Notes under the pieces: model-generated
Seen by the model: the letters and a program-made list of their open reading frames with translations, nothing else
Told to the model about the DNA's origin: nothing
Database searches by the model: none
Shown here: one piece after another, positions 1 to 8,418 of the stretch
Numbering within the stretch: position 1 is the first letter of the stretch
Layout: the number at the start of each line of letters is the position of its first letter
Position numbers and translations under genes: made by a program
Origin: Noviherbaspirillum saxi
Lineage (GTDB): Bacteria > Pseudomonadota > Gammaproteobacteria > Burkholderiales > Burkholderiaceae_D
Assembly (NCBI RefSeq): GCF_003591035.1
Contig: NZ_QYUO01000001.1
Coordinates: forward strand, 868,001-932,000
Length of the DNA: 64,000 nt
Direction: 5' to 3'

Positions 1-89
1 ATCTCGGGGAGCAGGGTGCGCCGCCTTCGGTTGCCGATGTCGCTGGCGCGATCAACAGCCTGCTTGGCGGTGCGAATGGCAAACGCTGA
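1..89 (+). CDS. 3' end of an unidentified CDS (possibly heptosyltransferase)
   Basis: A frame open from the window edge ends in TGA at 87-89 and reads ...PPSVADVAGAINSLLGGANGKR. The composition looks coding and the stop lies 31 bases before waaA on the same strand. Only about 28 residues are visible, so no family can be assigned. The heptosyltransferase gene waaC is a guess based on its common position next to waaA in betaproteobacteria. Confidence 0.45.
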   Translation, partial: LGEQGAPPSVADVAGAINSLLGGANGKR

Positions 90-120
90 GCCGCGCGCGG
101 TTTTTCACAGGATCTGACGG

Positions 121-1383
121 ATGCGCATTCTGTACTCGATTGCATGGTGGCTGGCGTTGCCGCTGGTAGCCTTCCGGCTATGGCTGCGCGGCCGCAAGGA
201 GCCCGGCTATCGCCGCAACCTCGGTGAACGTTTCGGTTTTTACCGCCAGCATCCGCCACCGGCGCTGATTTGGTTGCATGCGGTATCCGTCGGGGAGACG
301 CGCGCGGCCGAGCCGCTGGTGGATGCCTTGCTGGACGCATATCCGACGTATGGCATCCTGCTTACGCATATGACGCCGACCGGCCGTGCAACCGGCCAGG
401 CGTTGTTCGGCAAGCACGCGCCACGCATCGTGCAGTCTTATCTTCCCTACGATACCGGCTGGATGGTCGGCCGCTTTCTACGACACTTCAAGCCGCGTAT
501 CTGCATCTTGATGGAAACCGAAGTCTGGCCGAATGTGATGGCGCAATGCGTCAGCCATCGTGTGCCTGTCGCGCTGGTCAACGCGCGCTTGTCCGAGCGC
601 TCGCTGGCCAAGGCGCAGCGCCTGTCCGCGTTGATGACTGAGCCTGCGCAGGCAATGACGTGCGTCGCTGCGCAGACGCAGGCCGATGCGGCACGCATCG
701 CTTTGCTTGGTGCGCCTAACGTGCACGTCACCGGCAGTGTCAAGTTCGATGTTGCGCCAACGAAGGAAGCCGTGGACAAGGGCATGGCAATGCGCCATCA
801 AATTGGCGCTCGCCCGGTATTCCTTTGCGCCAGCACGAGGGAAGGGGAAGAAGAGCTCATCCTCGATGCGTGGCAGACAACAGAAACAGGCGATGCGTTA
901 CTGCTCATCGTGCCGCGCCATCCACAACGCTTTGATGAAGTCGTGCGCATGGTGCAGGGGCGTGGGCTAGCGCTGGTGCGGCGATCTGCGATGGCAAATA
1001 TGCCGGTCGCAGCAGATACCCGCGTGCTGCTTGGCGATTCAATGGGGGAAATGTTTGCTTACTACACTGCTTGCGACCTCGCGTATATCGGCGGCAGTCT
1101 CTTGCCGCTGGGTGGGCAAAACCTGATCGAAGCTTGCGCGGTCGGCAAGCCGGTGCTGATTGGTCCGCATACCTTCAATTTCACTGAGGTCAGTGACGAT
1201 GCGATTGCCGCAGGGGCTGCGCTGAGAATGGCAAATGCGACGGAGATGGTGAGCGAAGCACAACGTCTGCTGACCTCCCCTCAAGAGCGCATCGGCATGG
1301 GTGAACGCGCACTTGCCTTTGCATACCAGCATCGTGGAGCGACTGCGCGCACCATGGCCTTGCTAGCGCCGCTGATTGCGTGA
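121..1383 (+). CDS. waaA: 3-deoxy-D-manno-octulosonic acid (Kdo) transferase WaaA
   Basis: This inner-membrane glycosyltransferase adds Kdo from CMP-Kdo to the lipid A precursor, the first core step of LPS synthesis. The 420-residue length is normal for the family. Residues 1-22 form an N-terminal membrane anchor (ILYSIAWWLALPLVAFRLWL). The HAVSVGE block at residues 53-59 contains the catalytic glutamate of GT30 enzymes, and the C-terminal half has the donor-site segment GGSLLPLGGQNLIEACAVGKPVLIGPHTFNF. The start chosen is the first ATG, 31 bases after the preceding stop; its ribosome site is weak. The gene is convergent with an efflux operon and separated from it by a strong hairpin. Confidence 0.95.
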   Translation: MRILYSIAWWLALPLVAFRLWLRGRKEPGYRRNLGERFGFYRQHPPPALIWLHAVSVGETRAAEPLVDALLDAYPTYGILLTHMTPTGRATGQALFGKHAPRIVQSYLPYDTGWMVGRFLRHFKPRICILMETEVWPNVMAQCVSHRVPVALVNARLSERSLAKAQRLSALMTEPAQAMTCVAAQTQADAARIALLGAPNVHVTGSVKFDVAPTKEAVDKGMAMRHQIGARPVFLCASTREGEEELILDAWQTTETGDALLLIVPRHPQRFDEVVRMVQGRGLALVRRSAMANMPVAADTRVLLGDSMGEMFAYYTACDLAYIGGSLLPLGGQNLIEACAVGKPVLIGPHTFNFTEVSDDAIAAGAALRMANATEMVSEAQRLLTSPQERIGMGERALAFAYQHRGATARTMALLAPLIA

Positions 1384-1399
1384 TATCGCAGCGTTGTGC

Positions 1400-1428
1400 C
1401 GGGTTCCTTCTCTTCTTGAAGGAACCCG
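1400..1428. terminator. Hairpin between convergent waaA and efflux operon
   Basis: An 11-bp perfect inverted repeat (CGGGTTCCTTC / GAAGGAACCCG) with a 7-base loop lies between the stop of waaA and the end of the outer-membrane factor gene. There is no clear T tract on either side. It is therefore a transcription-end or mRNA-stabilising hairpin rather than a textbook intrinsic terminator. Confidence 0.6.
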
Positions 1429-1458
1429 ATGCTCGGCGTTTCAGCAGGTGGCCCGACT

Positions 1459-2865
1459 TTACTTCTTGTCCGCCACCGTCACTTCATTCAACCCGCCACC
1501 CAGCGAACGATACAAATCGATCGCATTCGTCAAACGCAGCAGGCGCGCCTGAATCAGAGCTTGCTGCGCAGAAAACAGTTCACGTTGCGCATCGAGCACA
1601 TCCAGCGAGCTGGCCACGCCGTTCTGGTAACGCAGGTCGGCCAGCTTGAGCCGTTCAGCCTGCGCTTCCTGCACCGCACGCTGTGCATCGATCTGTTCAT
1701 CCAGCGTCGCGCGTGCCGCGAGCGCATCGGATACTTCGCGGAACGAGGTCTGTATGGTTTTTTCATAGTCGGCGATCGCGACGTTCTTGCGCACTTCCGC
1801 AAGATTGAGGTTCGCGCTGTTGCGGCCGGCATCGAAGATGGGCAGCAACAGTTGCGGTGCGAACGACCAGGTGCGCGATCCGGCTTCAAACAGGCCCGAC
1901 AATTCGTTACTAGCGGTGCCTATGCCTGCCGTCAGCGATATGCGTGGAAAGAAAGCTGCGCGCGCCGCACCGATATTGGCATTGGATGCCTGCAGCCGCT
2001 GCTCGGCGGCACGAATGTCCGGACGCCGTGTCAGCAGATCCGAAGGCAGGCCGGCCGGGATATCGGTGACCAGGTTTTGCTCGGACAGGGCGACTTCGGG
2101 CGGCAGGTCGGTCAGCGGCCGACCCACCAGCAGGGTCAGCGCATTGGCCGCCTGAGCGCGTTGCCGGGTCAGCGTGGCAAGCGATGCGCGTGCGGTCTGC
2201 ACCAGCGTCTCGCTCTGGCGCAGGTCAAGCGCGGATGAGGCGCCCACTTCGAAACGCTGCTGCGCGAGTTTGTAGGCGGTTTGCCGGCTTTCAAAGGTCT
2301 TGCGCGCAAGCTCATACTGTTCCGCGAACGCACGCTCGGCGAGATATGCCTTCGCCACTTCGGCAATCAGCGAAATGCGCGCCGAGCGGGCGGCTTCTTC
2401 GGTTGCCAGAAATTGCGCCAGCGCCGCATCGTTCAGGCTGCGTACGCGGCCAAAGAAATCCAACTCGAATGCCGCGAGGCTGAGGCCGACCTGATAGGAA
2501 CTGCTGACGGTGGACACGCCGAGCGGATTGATGCCCGCCGCCGTGCGCGCACGCGCACCGCTGACGCCCGCATTTAGGCTGGGCAACAGATCGGCCGACT
2601 GGATGTTGTACTGCGCACGCGCTTCTTCGATACGCAAGGCGGCGATGCGCAGGTCGCGATTGTTTTCGAGCGCGGCGGCAATCAGGGCTTGCAGGCGCTG
2701 GTCTGGAAAGAATTCGCGCCAGCCAGCGGTGCTTGCCGGACCCTGGCCCGGATCGAAGGAATAGGCGGTGGCGATCGGCGCCGCAGGACGTTCATAGGTC
2801 GGCGCCAGCGAGCAGCCGCTCAGCACACCGGCGAGCAGCAGCAGGGATGTCAATTGCTTGATCAT
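1459..2865 (-). CDS. RND efflux outer-membrane lipoprotein, OprM/NodT family
   Basis: This is the outer-membrane channel of a tripartite drug-efflux pump. The 468-residue protein has a lipoprotein signal with lipobox LSGC (Cys18), followed by the typical SLAPTYERP start of NodT-family factors. Two outer-membrane efflux repeats follow, with long alpha-helical stretches such as SYQVGLSLAAFELDFFGRV and a second LPIFDAGRNSANL segment. It is the last gene of an adaptor-pump-channel operon and its ATG overlaps the pump stop by 4 bases (ATGA), which suggests translational coupling. The substrate cannot be read from the sequence. Confidence 0.93.
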   Translation of the reverse strand: MIKQLTSLLLLAGVLSGCSLAPTYERPAAPIATAYSFDPGQGPASTAGWREFFPDQRLQALIAAALENNRDLRIAALRIEEARAQYNIQSADLLPSLNAGVSGARARTAAGINPLGVSTVSSSYQVGLSLAAFELDFFGRVRSLNDAALAQFLATEEAARSARISLIAEVAKAYLAERAFAEQYELARKTFESRQTAYKLAQQRFEVGASSALDLRQSETLVQTARASLATLTRQRAQAANALTLLVGRPLTDLPPEVALSEQNLVTDIPAGLPSDLLTRRPDIRAAEQRLQASNANIGAARAAFFPRISLTAGIGTASNELSGLFEAGSRTWSFAPQLLLPIFDAGRNSANLNLAEVRKNVAIADYEKTIQTSFREVSDALAARATLDEQIDAQRAVQEAQAERLKLADLRYQNGVASSLDVLDAQRELFSAQQALIQARLLRLTNAIDLYRSLGGGLNEVTVADKK

Positions 2866-5800
2866 TGCGTGTAATCCTCATGCAAATGCGAGTGCGCGGC
2901 GTGGAAGCGCTTCTGGCGTTCACTATCCTTGAAGAGCTTGCGTACGACCACGAAGAATACCGGTACCAGGAACACGGCGAGCACGGTGGCGGTAATCATG
3001 CCGCCCATGACACCGGTGCCGATCGCGCGCTGGCTGGCGGAGCCGGCACCGCTTGCGATCACCAATGGCAGTACGCCGAGAATGAAGGCGAGCGAGGTCA
3101 TGATGATGGGCCTGAATCGCAGGTGTACTGCTTCCAGCGTCGCCTCGATCAGGTCGCGCCCTTCGGCCTGCAAGTCCTTGGCGAATTCGATGATCAGGAT
3201 CGCATTCTTCGCCGACAGGCCGATGATCGCGATCAGGCCGACCTTGAAGTACACATCGTTCGGCATGTCGCGCATGGTCGCGCCTAGCAGCGCGCCAAGG
3301 ATACCCAGCGGTACCACCAGCAATACCGAGATCGGTATCGTGGCGCTTTCATACAGCGCGGCGAGCACCAGGAATACCGCCAGCAGGGACAGCAGGAACA
3401 GCGCCGGAGCCTGTGCGCCGGAAGTCTTTTCTTCCAGCGACTGGCCGGTCCATTCGAGGCCGATGCCGGGCGGAAGCTGGCTTACCAGGCGTTCCATCTC
3501 TTCCATTGCTTCGCCGGTACTGCGGCCGGGCGCCGGACCGCCGGAAATCTTCATCGCCGGATAGCCGTTGTAGCGGAACAGTTGCACCGGACCGAGTATC
3601 CAGTTCGATGTGGTGAATGCGGAGAACGGCACCATGTTGCCTTTGGCATTGCGCACATACAGCTGCAGCAAGTCTTCCGGCTGCATCCGTTGCTGCGCTT
3701 CGGCTTGCACCACGACGCGCTGCTGGCGTCCCTGGTTCGGGAAGTCGTTGATGTAGGACGAACCGAGCGATGTGGACAGCGTGGCATTGATATCGGAGAA
3801 CGAGACGCCCAAGGCATTGGCCTTGTCCCGATCAATGCTGATCTGCAACTGCGAGGTATCTTCCAGTCCTTCCGGGCGCACCTCGGCCAGCACCTTGCTC
3901 TGTCCTGCCATGTCCAGCAACTGCTTACGCGCGGCAAGCAGTGCGTCATGTCCGACGCCGCCACGGTCCTGCAGACGCATCGTGAAGCCGGTCGCATTGC
4001 CAAGCTCCGGAATCGGCGGCGGGCTCAACGGAAACACGATGGCATCCTTGATCTTGGAAAACTCGCCGAAGGCTTTGCCGGCGATGGCGGTGGCCGATTG
4101 ATTCTTGTCGCGTTCGCTCCAGTCCTTGAGTGGTGTGAAGACCAGCGCGGCATTCTGTCCGCTGCCCGAGAAGCTGAAGCCGAGCACGCCGACTACGCGC
4201 GCGACGCCGGGCTGCTTCAGGTAATACTGCTCGACCTGTTCCAGCACCTGTACAGTCCGGTTCGCGCTTGCGCCCGGCGGCAACTGGATGTTAGTGATCA
4301 GGTATCCCTGGTCTTCCTGCGGCAGGAAGGAGGTCGGCAGGCGCGCGTAGAGCAGGCCGACGCAGCCGACGATCAAGGCGAAGATCAGCATGTAGCGTCC
4401 GGTCTTGCCGAGCATGCGTGCGACCATGCCCTGGTAACTGGTCGCCGTACGGTTGAAGCCGCGATTGAACCAGCCGAAGAAGCCGCGCTTCTCGTGGTGA
4501 TGGCCTGCTTCCACCGGTTTGAGCAGCGTCGCGCACAGCGCCGGCGTCAGCGTCAGCGCCATCAGCGCCGAGAACACCATCGACGACACCATCGACAGTG
4601 AAAACTGGCGGTAGATCGCGCCGACCGCGCCGCCGAACATCGCCATCGGCAGGAACACCGCGACCAGCACCAGCGTGATGCCGATGATCGCGCCGGTGAT
4701 CTGGCCCATCGCCTTGCGCGTCGCCTCGCGCGGCGACAAGCCTTCCTCGCTCATGATGCGTTCGACGTTTTCGACGACGACAATGGCATCGTCGACCAGA
4801 ATGCCGATGGCGAGCACCATGCCGAACATCGTCAGCACGTTGATCGAAAAACCGAACAGCAGCATCATCGCGAAGGTACCCATCAATGCAACCGGCACCA
4901 CGATGGTCGGGATCAGCGTATAGCGGAAATTCTGCAGGAACAGATACATCACCAGGAACACCAGCAGGACCGCTTCCAGCAGTGTCTTGACAACTTCTTC
5001 GATGGAAATCTGAATGAAGCGCGAGGTGTCGTACGGAATTTCGTATTTCACGCCGGCCGGGAAATAGCGTGACAACTCATCCATGCGCTGGCGTACCGCC
5101 TTCGCGGTGGCAAGCGCGTTGGCCGTCGGCGAAAGCTGCACGCCGACCGCGGCCGTCGGCTGGCCGTTCAGGCGCGCCGACGTCGCATACACCTGGCCGC
5201 CGATTTCGATGCGGGCGACATCGCGCAGGCGCACGGTGGACCCGTCGGGATTGGCGCGCAGCACGATGCCACCGAATTCTTCCGGCGTAGACAGCTGGCC
5301 GGTGATGACGATGGGCGCGGTGATTTGCTGCGTGGTCGGATTGGGCAGTTCACCCAGCGTGCCCGAGGCGACCTGGGCATTCTGCGCACGAATCGCATTG
5401 TTGACATCGGCCGGCGTCAGCTTCAGTCCCACCAGCTTGGCGGGGTCGATCCAGATCCGCATCGCGCGCTCGGTGCCGAACAATTGGGCCTGGCCCACGC
5501 CGGGCACGCGCTTGAGTTCATTGAGCACATTGCGTGAGATGTAATCGCCCAGCGCAATCGGATCGAGCCGGCCATCGGTGGAGGACAAGGTGGTGAACAG
5601 CAGGAAGTTGTTGCGCGCCTTGGTCACCTGCACGCCTTGCTGGGTAACCGCTTGCGGCAGACGGGCTTCGACCCGCTTCAGGCGGTTTTGCACATCGACG
5701 GCGGCAAGATCGGGGTTGGTGCCGGGCAGGAAGGTGACGGTGATCTGCGCCTGGCCGTTCGCCTGCGCTTGGGACTCGATGTATTGCAAGCCTTCGGCGC

Positions 5801-6011
5801 CGTTCATTTCCTGTTCGATCAGGCTGATGATGCTATCGTCGAGCGTTTTTGCAGTCGCGCCGGGATAGTTGGCCGTGATCTGGACCGCCGGCGGGGCAAT
5901 GGTCGGATATTGCGCGATCGGCAAGCGTGTGATCGACAATGCTCCCGCAAGCAGGATGAAGAGTGCGATAACCCAGGCAAATACCGGGCGATCGATGAAA
6001 AACTTTGCCAT
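2862..6011 (-). CDS. RND multidrug efflux inner-membrane pump, AcrB/MexB (HAE1) family
   Basis: This proton-driven inner-membrane pump captures hydrophobic drugs from the periplasm and outer leaflet. At 1049 residues it matches AcrB. The N-terminus MAKFFIDRPVFAWVIALFI is characteristic of the HAE1 branch. The proton-relay aspartates are present as Asp407-Asp408 in GILVDDAIVVVENVERIM, and the second-half signature GLSAKNAILIIEFAKD is intact. A GGAG ribosome site precedes the start. The adaptor gene lies 138 bases upstream and the channel gene overlaps downstream. Nothing suggests damage. Confidence 0.96.
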   Translation of the reverse strand: MAKFFIDRPVFAWVIALFILLAGALSITRLPIAQYPTIAPPAVQITANYPGATAKTLDDSIISLIEQEMNGAEGLQYIESQAQANGQAQITVTFLPGTNPDLAAVDVQNRLKRVEARLPQAVTQQGVQVTKARNNFLLFTTLSSTDGRLDPIALGDYISRNVLNELKRVPGVGQAQLFGTERAMRIWIDPAKLVGLKLTPADVNNAIRAQNAQVASGTLGELPNPTTQQITAPIVITGQLSTPEEFGGIVLRANPDGSTVRLRDVARIEIGGQVYATSARLNGQPTAAVGVQLSPTANALATAKAVRQRMDELSRYFPAGVKYEIPYDTSRFIQISIEEVVKTLLEAVLLVFLVMYLFLQNFRYTLIPTIVVPVALMGTFAMMLLFGFSINVLTMFGMVLAIGILVDDAIVVVENVERIMSEEGLSPREATRKAMGQITGAIIGITLVLVAVFLPMAMFGGAVGAIYRQFSLSMVSSMVFSALMALTLTPALCATLLKPVEAGHHHEKRGFFGWFNRGFNRTATSYQGMVARMLGKTGRYMLIFALIVGCVGLLYARLPTSFLPQEDQGYLITNIQLPPGASANRTVQVLEQVEQYYLKQPGVARVVGVLGFSFSGSGQNAALVFTPLKDWSERDKNQSATAIAGKAFGEFSKIKDAIVFPLSPPPIPELGNATGFTMRLQDRGGVGHDALLAARKQLLDMAGQSKVLAEVRPEGLEDTSQLQISIDRDKANALGVSFSDINATLSTSLGSSYINDFPNQGRQQRVVVQAEAQQRMQPEDLLQLYVRNAKGNMVPFSAFTTSNWILGPVQLFRYNGYPAMKISGGPAPGRSTGEAMEEMERLVSQLPPGIGLEWTGQSLEEKTSGAQAPALFLLSLLAVFLVLAALYESATIPISVLLVVPLGILGALLGATMRDMPNDVYFKVGLIAIIGLSAKNAILIIEFAKDLQAEGRDLIEATLEAVHLRFRPIIMTSLAFILGVLPLVIASGAGSASQRAIGTGVMGGMITATVLAVFLVPVFFVVVRKLFKDSERQKRFHAAHSHLHEDYTQ

Positions 6012-6030
6012 GCAGGGCTCCGTTATTGAG

Positions 6031-6065
6031 CGCGACCGGCGCGGCTGGAAACAATGCCGGTCGCG
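6031..6065. other. Intra-operon hairpin between adaptor and pump genes
   Basis: A 10-bp inverted repeat (CGCGACCGGC / GCCGGTCGCG) with a 15-base loop lies in the 138-base gap between the adaptor stop and the pump start. It has no T tract in the direction of transcription. A processing or attenuation role is possible but not shown. Confidence 0.45.
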
Positions 6066-6149
6066 ATGCAGCCTTCATGCGCGTGCAGGCGCAAGAAGCT
6101 GCAGATAGGGAAAACACATTGCGGATGAGTCATGTGGTGCGCAATGGTC

Positions 6150-7364
6150 TTATTTCGTTTTTTGTTGCTGGCTGTCCGCACCGTTCGCGTTGTTTGCGGA
6201 TGCTGGTGCGTCCGGTGCCGATTGCCATGGCACCGGTTTGACCGCAGCACCCGGCTTGACCTTCTGCAAGCCTTCGACGATTACGCGATCGCCTGCCTTC
6301 AAGCCTTCGCTCACCACCCAGCTATTGCCTTGCGAGCGTGCGGTCTTGATCGGACGGGCCACGGCCTTGTCGTCCGCGCCGACCAGCATGACCGTGGCGC
6401 CGCTCAGGTCGCGCGTGACCGCCTGTTGTGGAACGGTGATCGCATTTTCAGTCACTGCCTGTTCGAGCTGTGCGCGCACATACATGCCTGGCAGCAACAT
6501 GCGGTCCGGATTCGGGAATTCGGCGCGCAGCGTCACCGCGCCCGAACTTTCATCGACCGCGATATCGGAAAACAGCAGCTTGCCCGCATGCGGATAGGCG
6601 CTGCCATCTTCAGACAGCAGTGTCACCTTTGCCTCGTCCTTGCCGACGCGCTTGAGTTGTCCGTTCGCCAGCGCGCGGCGCAATTGCAGCAGGTCAGTGC
6701 TGGACTGGGTCAGGTTGACGTATACCGGATCGAGTTGCTGGATGGTCGCCAGCGGCGTGGCTTCGCCCTGGCCGACCAGTGCGCCCTCGGTGACTTGAGC
6801 ACGTCCGATGCGGCCGGAGATCGGCGCGTTGACGGTGGCATATCCAAGATTGAGGCGGGCCGTTTCCTGCGTCGCCTTGGCAGTCGCCAGATCCGCCGTG
6901 GCCTGCTTTTGCGCAGTCAGTGCATCGTCATATTCCTGCTTGCTGATGGCGTTGGTTTCCACCAGCGGCTTGTAGCGTTGAACTTTCAGATTGGCCTGAG
7001 CCAGGTTGGCTTCGGCTTTCGCCACTGCCGCGACGGTACTGTTGAAGCTTGCCTGGTAAGGGCCCGGATCGATGCGGAACAGCACTTCGCCTGCCTTGAC
7101 ATCGGCGCCTTCGCGAAACACGCGTTTGAGAACGATGCCGGGTACACGCGCCCGCACCTGTGCGACGCGGGTCGCCTCGACACGGCCGGGCAATTCGGTT
7201 GTCATCACCAGGCGTTGCGGAGCAACGGTAACAATCGACACTTCCGGCGGCGGCATGCCGCCCTGAGGTGTCTGCGCATTGGCAGTCTTATCGCCGCAGC
7301 CGGTCAGTACGGACAATGTGCCGGCAAGCGCAAGGATGCACGGGACATAACGAAGAGCACTCAT
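6150..7364 (-). CDS. RND efflux periplasmic adaptor, AcrA/MexA family
   Basis: This is the membrane-fusion protein linking the RND pump to the outer-membrane channel. With the start at 7364 it has 404 residues. A lipoprotein signal ends in LTGC (Cys23), so it is probably anchored to the outer face of the inner membrane. The sequence shows the usual order of lipoyl half-motif (GIVLKRVFREGADVKAG), coiled-coil hairpin, second lipoyl half (VNAPISGRIGRAQVTEGALV) and beta-barrel. The frame stays open 22 codons further upstream, but those residues (MCSPPPAHPSRSHENL...) would spoil the signal peptide, so the internal ATG was chosen. It is divergent from a TetR gene and is the first gene of the pump operon. 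Confidence 0.93.
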   Translation of the reverse strand: MSALRYVPCILALAGTLSVLTGCGDKTANAQTPQGGMPPPEVSIVTVAPQRLVMTTELPGRVEATRVAQVRARVPGIVLKRVFREGADVKAGEVLFRIDPGPYQASFNSTVAAVAKAEANLAQANLKVQRYKPLVETNAISKQEYDDALTAQKQATADLATAKATQETARLNLGYATVNAPISGRIGRAQVTEGALVGQGEATPLATIQQLDPVYVNLTQSSTDLLQLRRALANGQLKRVGKDEAKVTLLSEDGSAYPHAGKLLFSDIAVDESSGAVTLRAEFPNPDRMLLPGMYVRAQLEQAVTENAITVPQQAVTRDLSGATVMLVGADDKAVARPIKTARSQGNSWVVSEGLKAGDRVIVEGLQKVKPGAAVKPVPWQSAPDAPASANNANGADSQQQKTK

Positions 7365-7470
7365 AAATAGTCGCAAGATAAGAAGGTTTTCATGGCTGCG
7401 GGAAGGATGGGCGGGCGGTGGCGAGCACATCGACCTCCATCAGCGGTGTTTTTTCAAACGTAGACCTGCT

Positions 7471-7476
7471 ATTATA
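7471..7476 (-). promoter_or_regulatory. Predicted -10 box of the efflux operon
   Basis: Read on the minus strand this is a perfect TATAAT. It abuts the AcrR-like operator and lies about 107 bases before the adaptor start. The 17-bp-distant hexamer is a poor TTGACA match, so the -35 is uncertain. A repressor on the neighbouring operator would block polymerase here. Confidence 0.5.
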
Positions 7477-7498
7477 CATACATACGTGAATGTATGTA
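7475..7498. promoter_or_regulatory. AcrR-type operator between divergent tetR and efflux genes
   Basis: This is a 24-bp near-palindrome with half-sites TACATACAT and ATGTATGTA. From memory it matches the E. coli AcrR binding site except at two central bases (AC instead of TT after TACATACAT). It overlaps the predicted promoter of the adaptor-pump-channel operon and lies 64 bases before the tetR start, so one repressor could control both genes. The function is inferred from the match and position. Confidence 0.8.
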
Positions 7499-7561
7499 TG
7501 TGCCGACCAGCGATGGCTGGATAACCGTAAATCATATCCTTGTTGAAGAAATATCTTTGCC

Positions 7562-8197
7562 ATGGCAAGAAGTACAAAGGAAGAAGCGCAGGAAACCCGC
7601 AATCGCATCCTCGATGCAGCGGAGGACGTGTTCCACGCCCACGGGGTAGGGCGTACGACCTTGGCCGACGTGGCGGATGCGGCCAAGGTTACCCGTGGTG
7701 CCATCTATTGGCATTTCAAGAACAAGGGCGACCTGTTCGACGCAATGTGTGATCGCATTCGTCTCCCAATGGAGGCGATGGTCGAAGCAAATGTCGATCC
7801 GGCGGAAGTCGATCCTCTTGGGCAACTACGGCGAACCTGCATTTTCGTACTGGTCGAAGCGGTCACCAATCCGCATTCGCGAAAAGTATTCGACATCCTG
7901 TACCACAAATGCGAATTCGTCGATGCAAACGATCCGATCATGATTCGGCAGAAAGAGTGCTATCTGGAAGGAAGCAGCAATGTCGAGCGCGTACTTGGCA
8001 ATGCCATTGCATTAGGTCAGCTGCCGCAGGATCTCGATATCAAGCTTGGATCCATATCTCTGCGTGCAACATTGAACGGCATACTTAATAACTGGCTGTT
8101 TGCCCCCGATACCTTTGACCTCGCCGACTGCGCGGAACGCCTTGTCGATGCCGCGCTCGATACCTTGCGTCATGCAACGAGCTTGCGAATGAAATAG
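7562..8197 (+). CDS. acrR: TetR-family repressor of the RND pump, AcrR/TtgR type
   Basis: This is a 211-residue one-domain regulator with an N-terminal helix-turn-helix (RTTLADVADAAKVTRGAIYWHFKNKGDLFDAM, about residues 32-63) nearly identical in pattern to AcrR, MexR-partner NalC and TtgR. The C-terminal half is the variable ligand-binding domain. It is divergent from the pump operon with an AcrR-type operator between them, so drug-relieved repression of the pump and autorepression are expected. The chosen ATG gives the standard start MARSTKEEAQETRNRILDAA. The symbol is used by similarity. Confidence 0.9.
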   Translation: MARSTKEEAQETRNRILDAAEDVFHAHGVGRTTLADVADAAKVTRGAIYWHFKNKGDLFDAMCDRIRLPMEAMVEANVDPAEVDPLGQLRRTCIFVLVEAVTNPHSRKVFDILYHKCEFVDANDPIMIRQKECYLEGSSNVERVLGNAIALGQLPQDLDIKLGSISLRATLNGILNNWLFAPDTFDLADCAERLVDAALDTLRHATSLRMK

Positions 8198-8418
8198 CGG
8201 CTCACTGGCTTCTTGTTGGCTGCCGGTTACTCGCCGTGCAGGCATGCTACATATTGTGCATTGCAAAAACGAAAATATTGCCGAAAGACATTCTTATTCG
8301 TCATCGTCGGTTAGAATCCAAAGCAGGTAGCTCTCTCGGTTTGTCCATGTCGGACCCGAATCATTGAAAGCGAAGTCCCTTCCGGATCGCACGTGCCCAT
8401 TCGAGCAAGGGTCATTGG

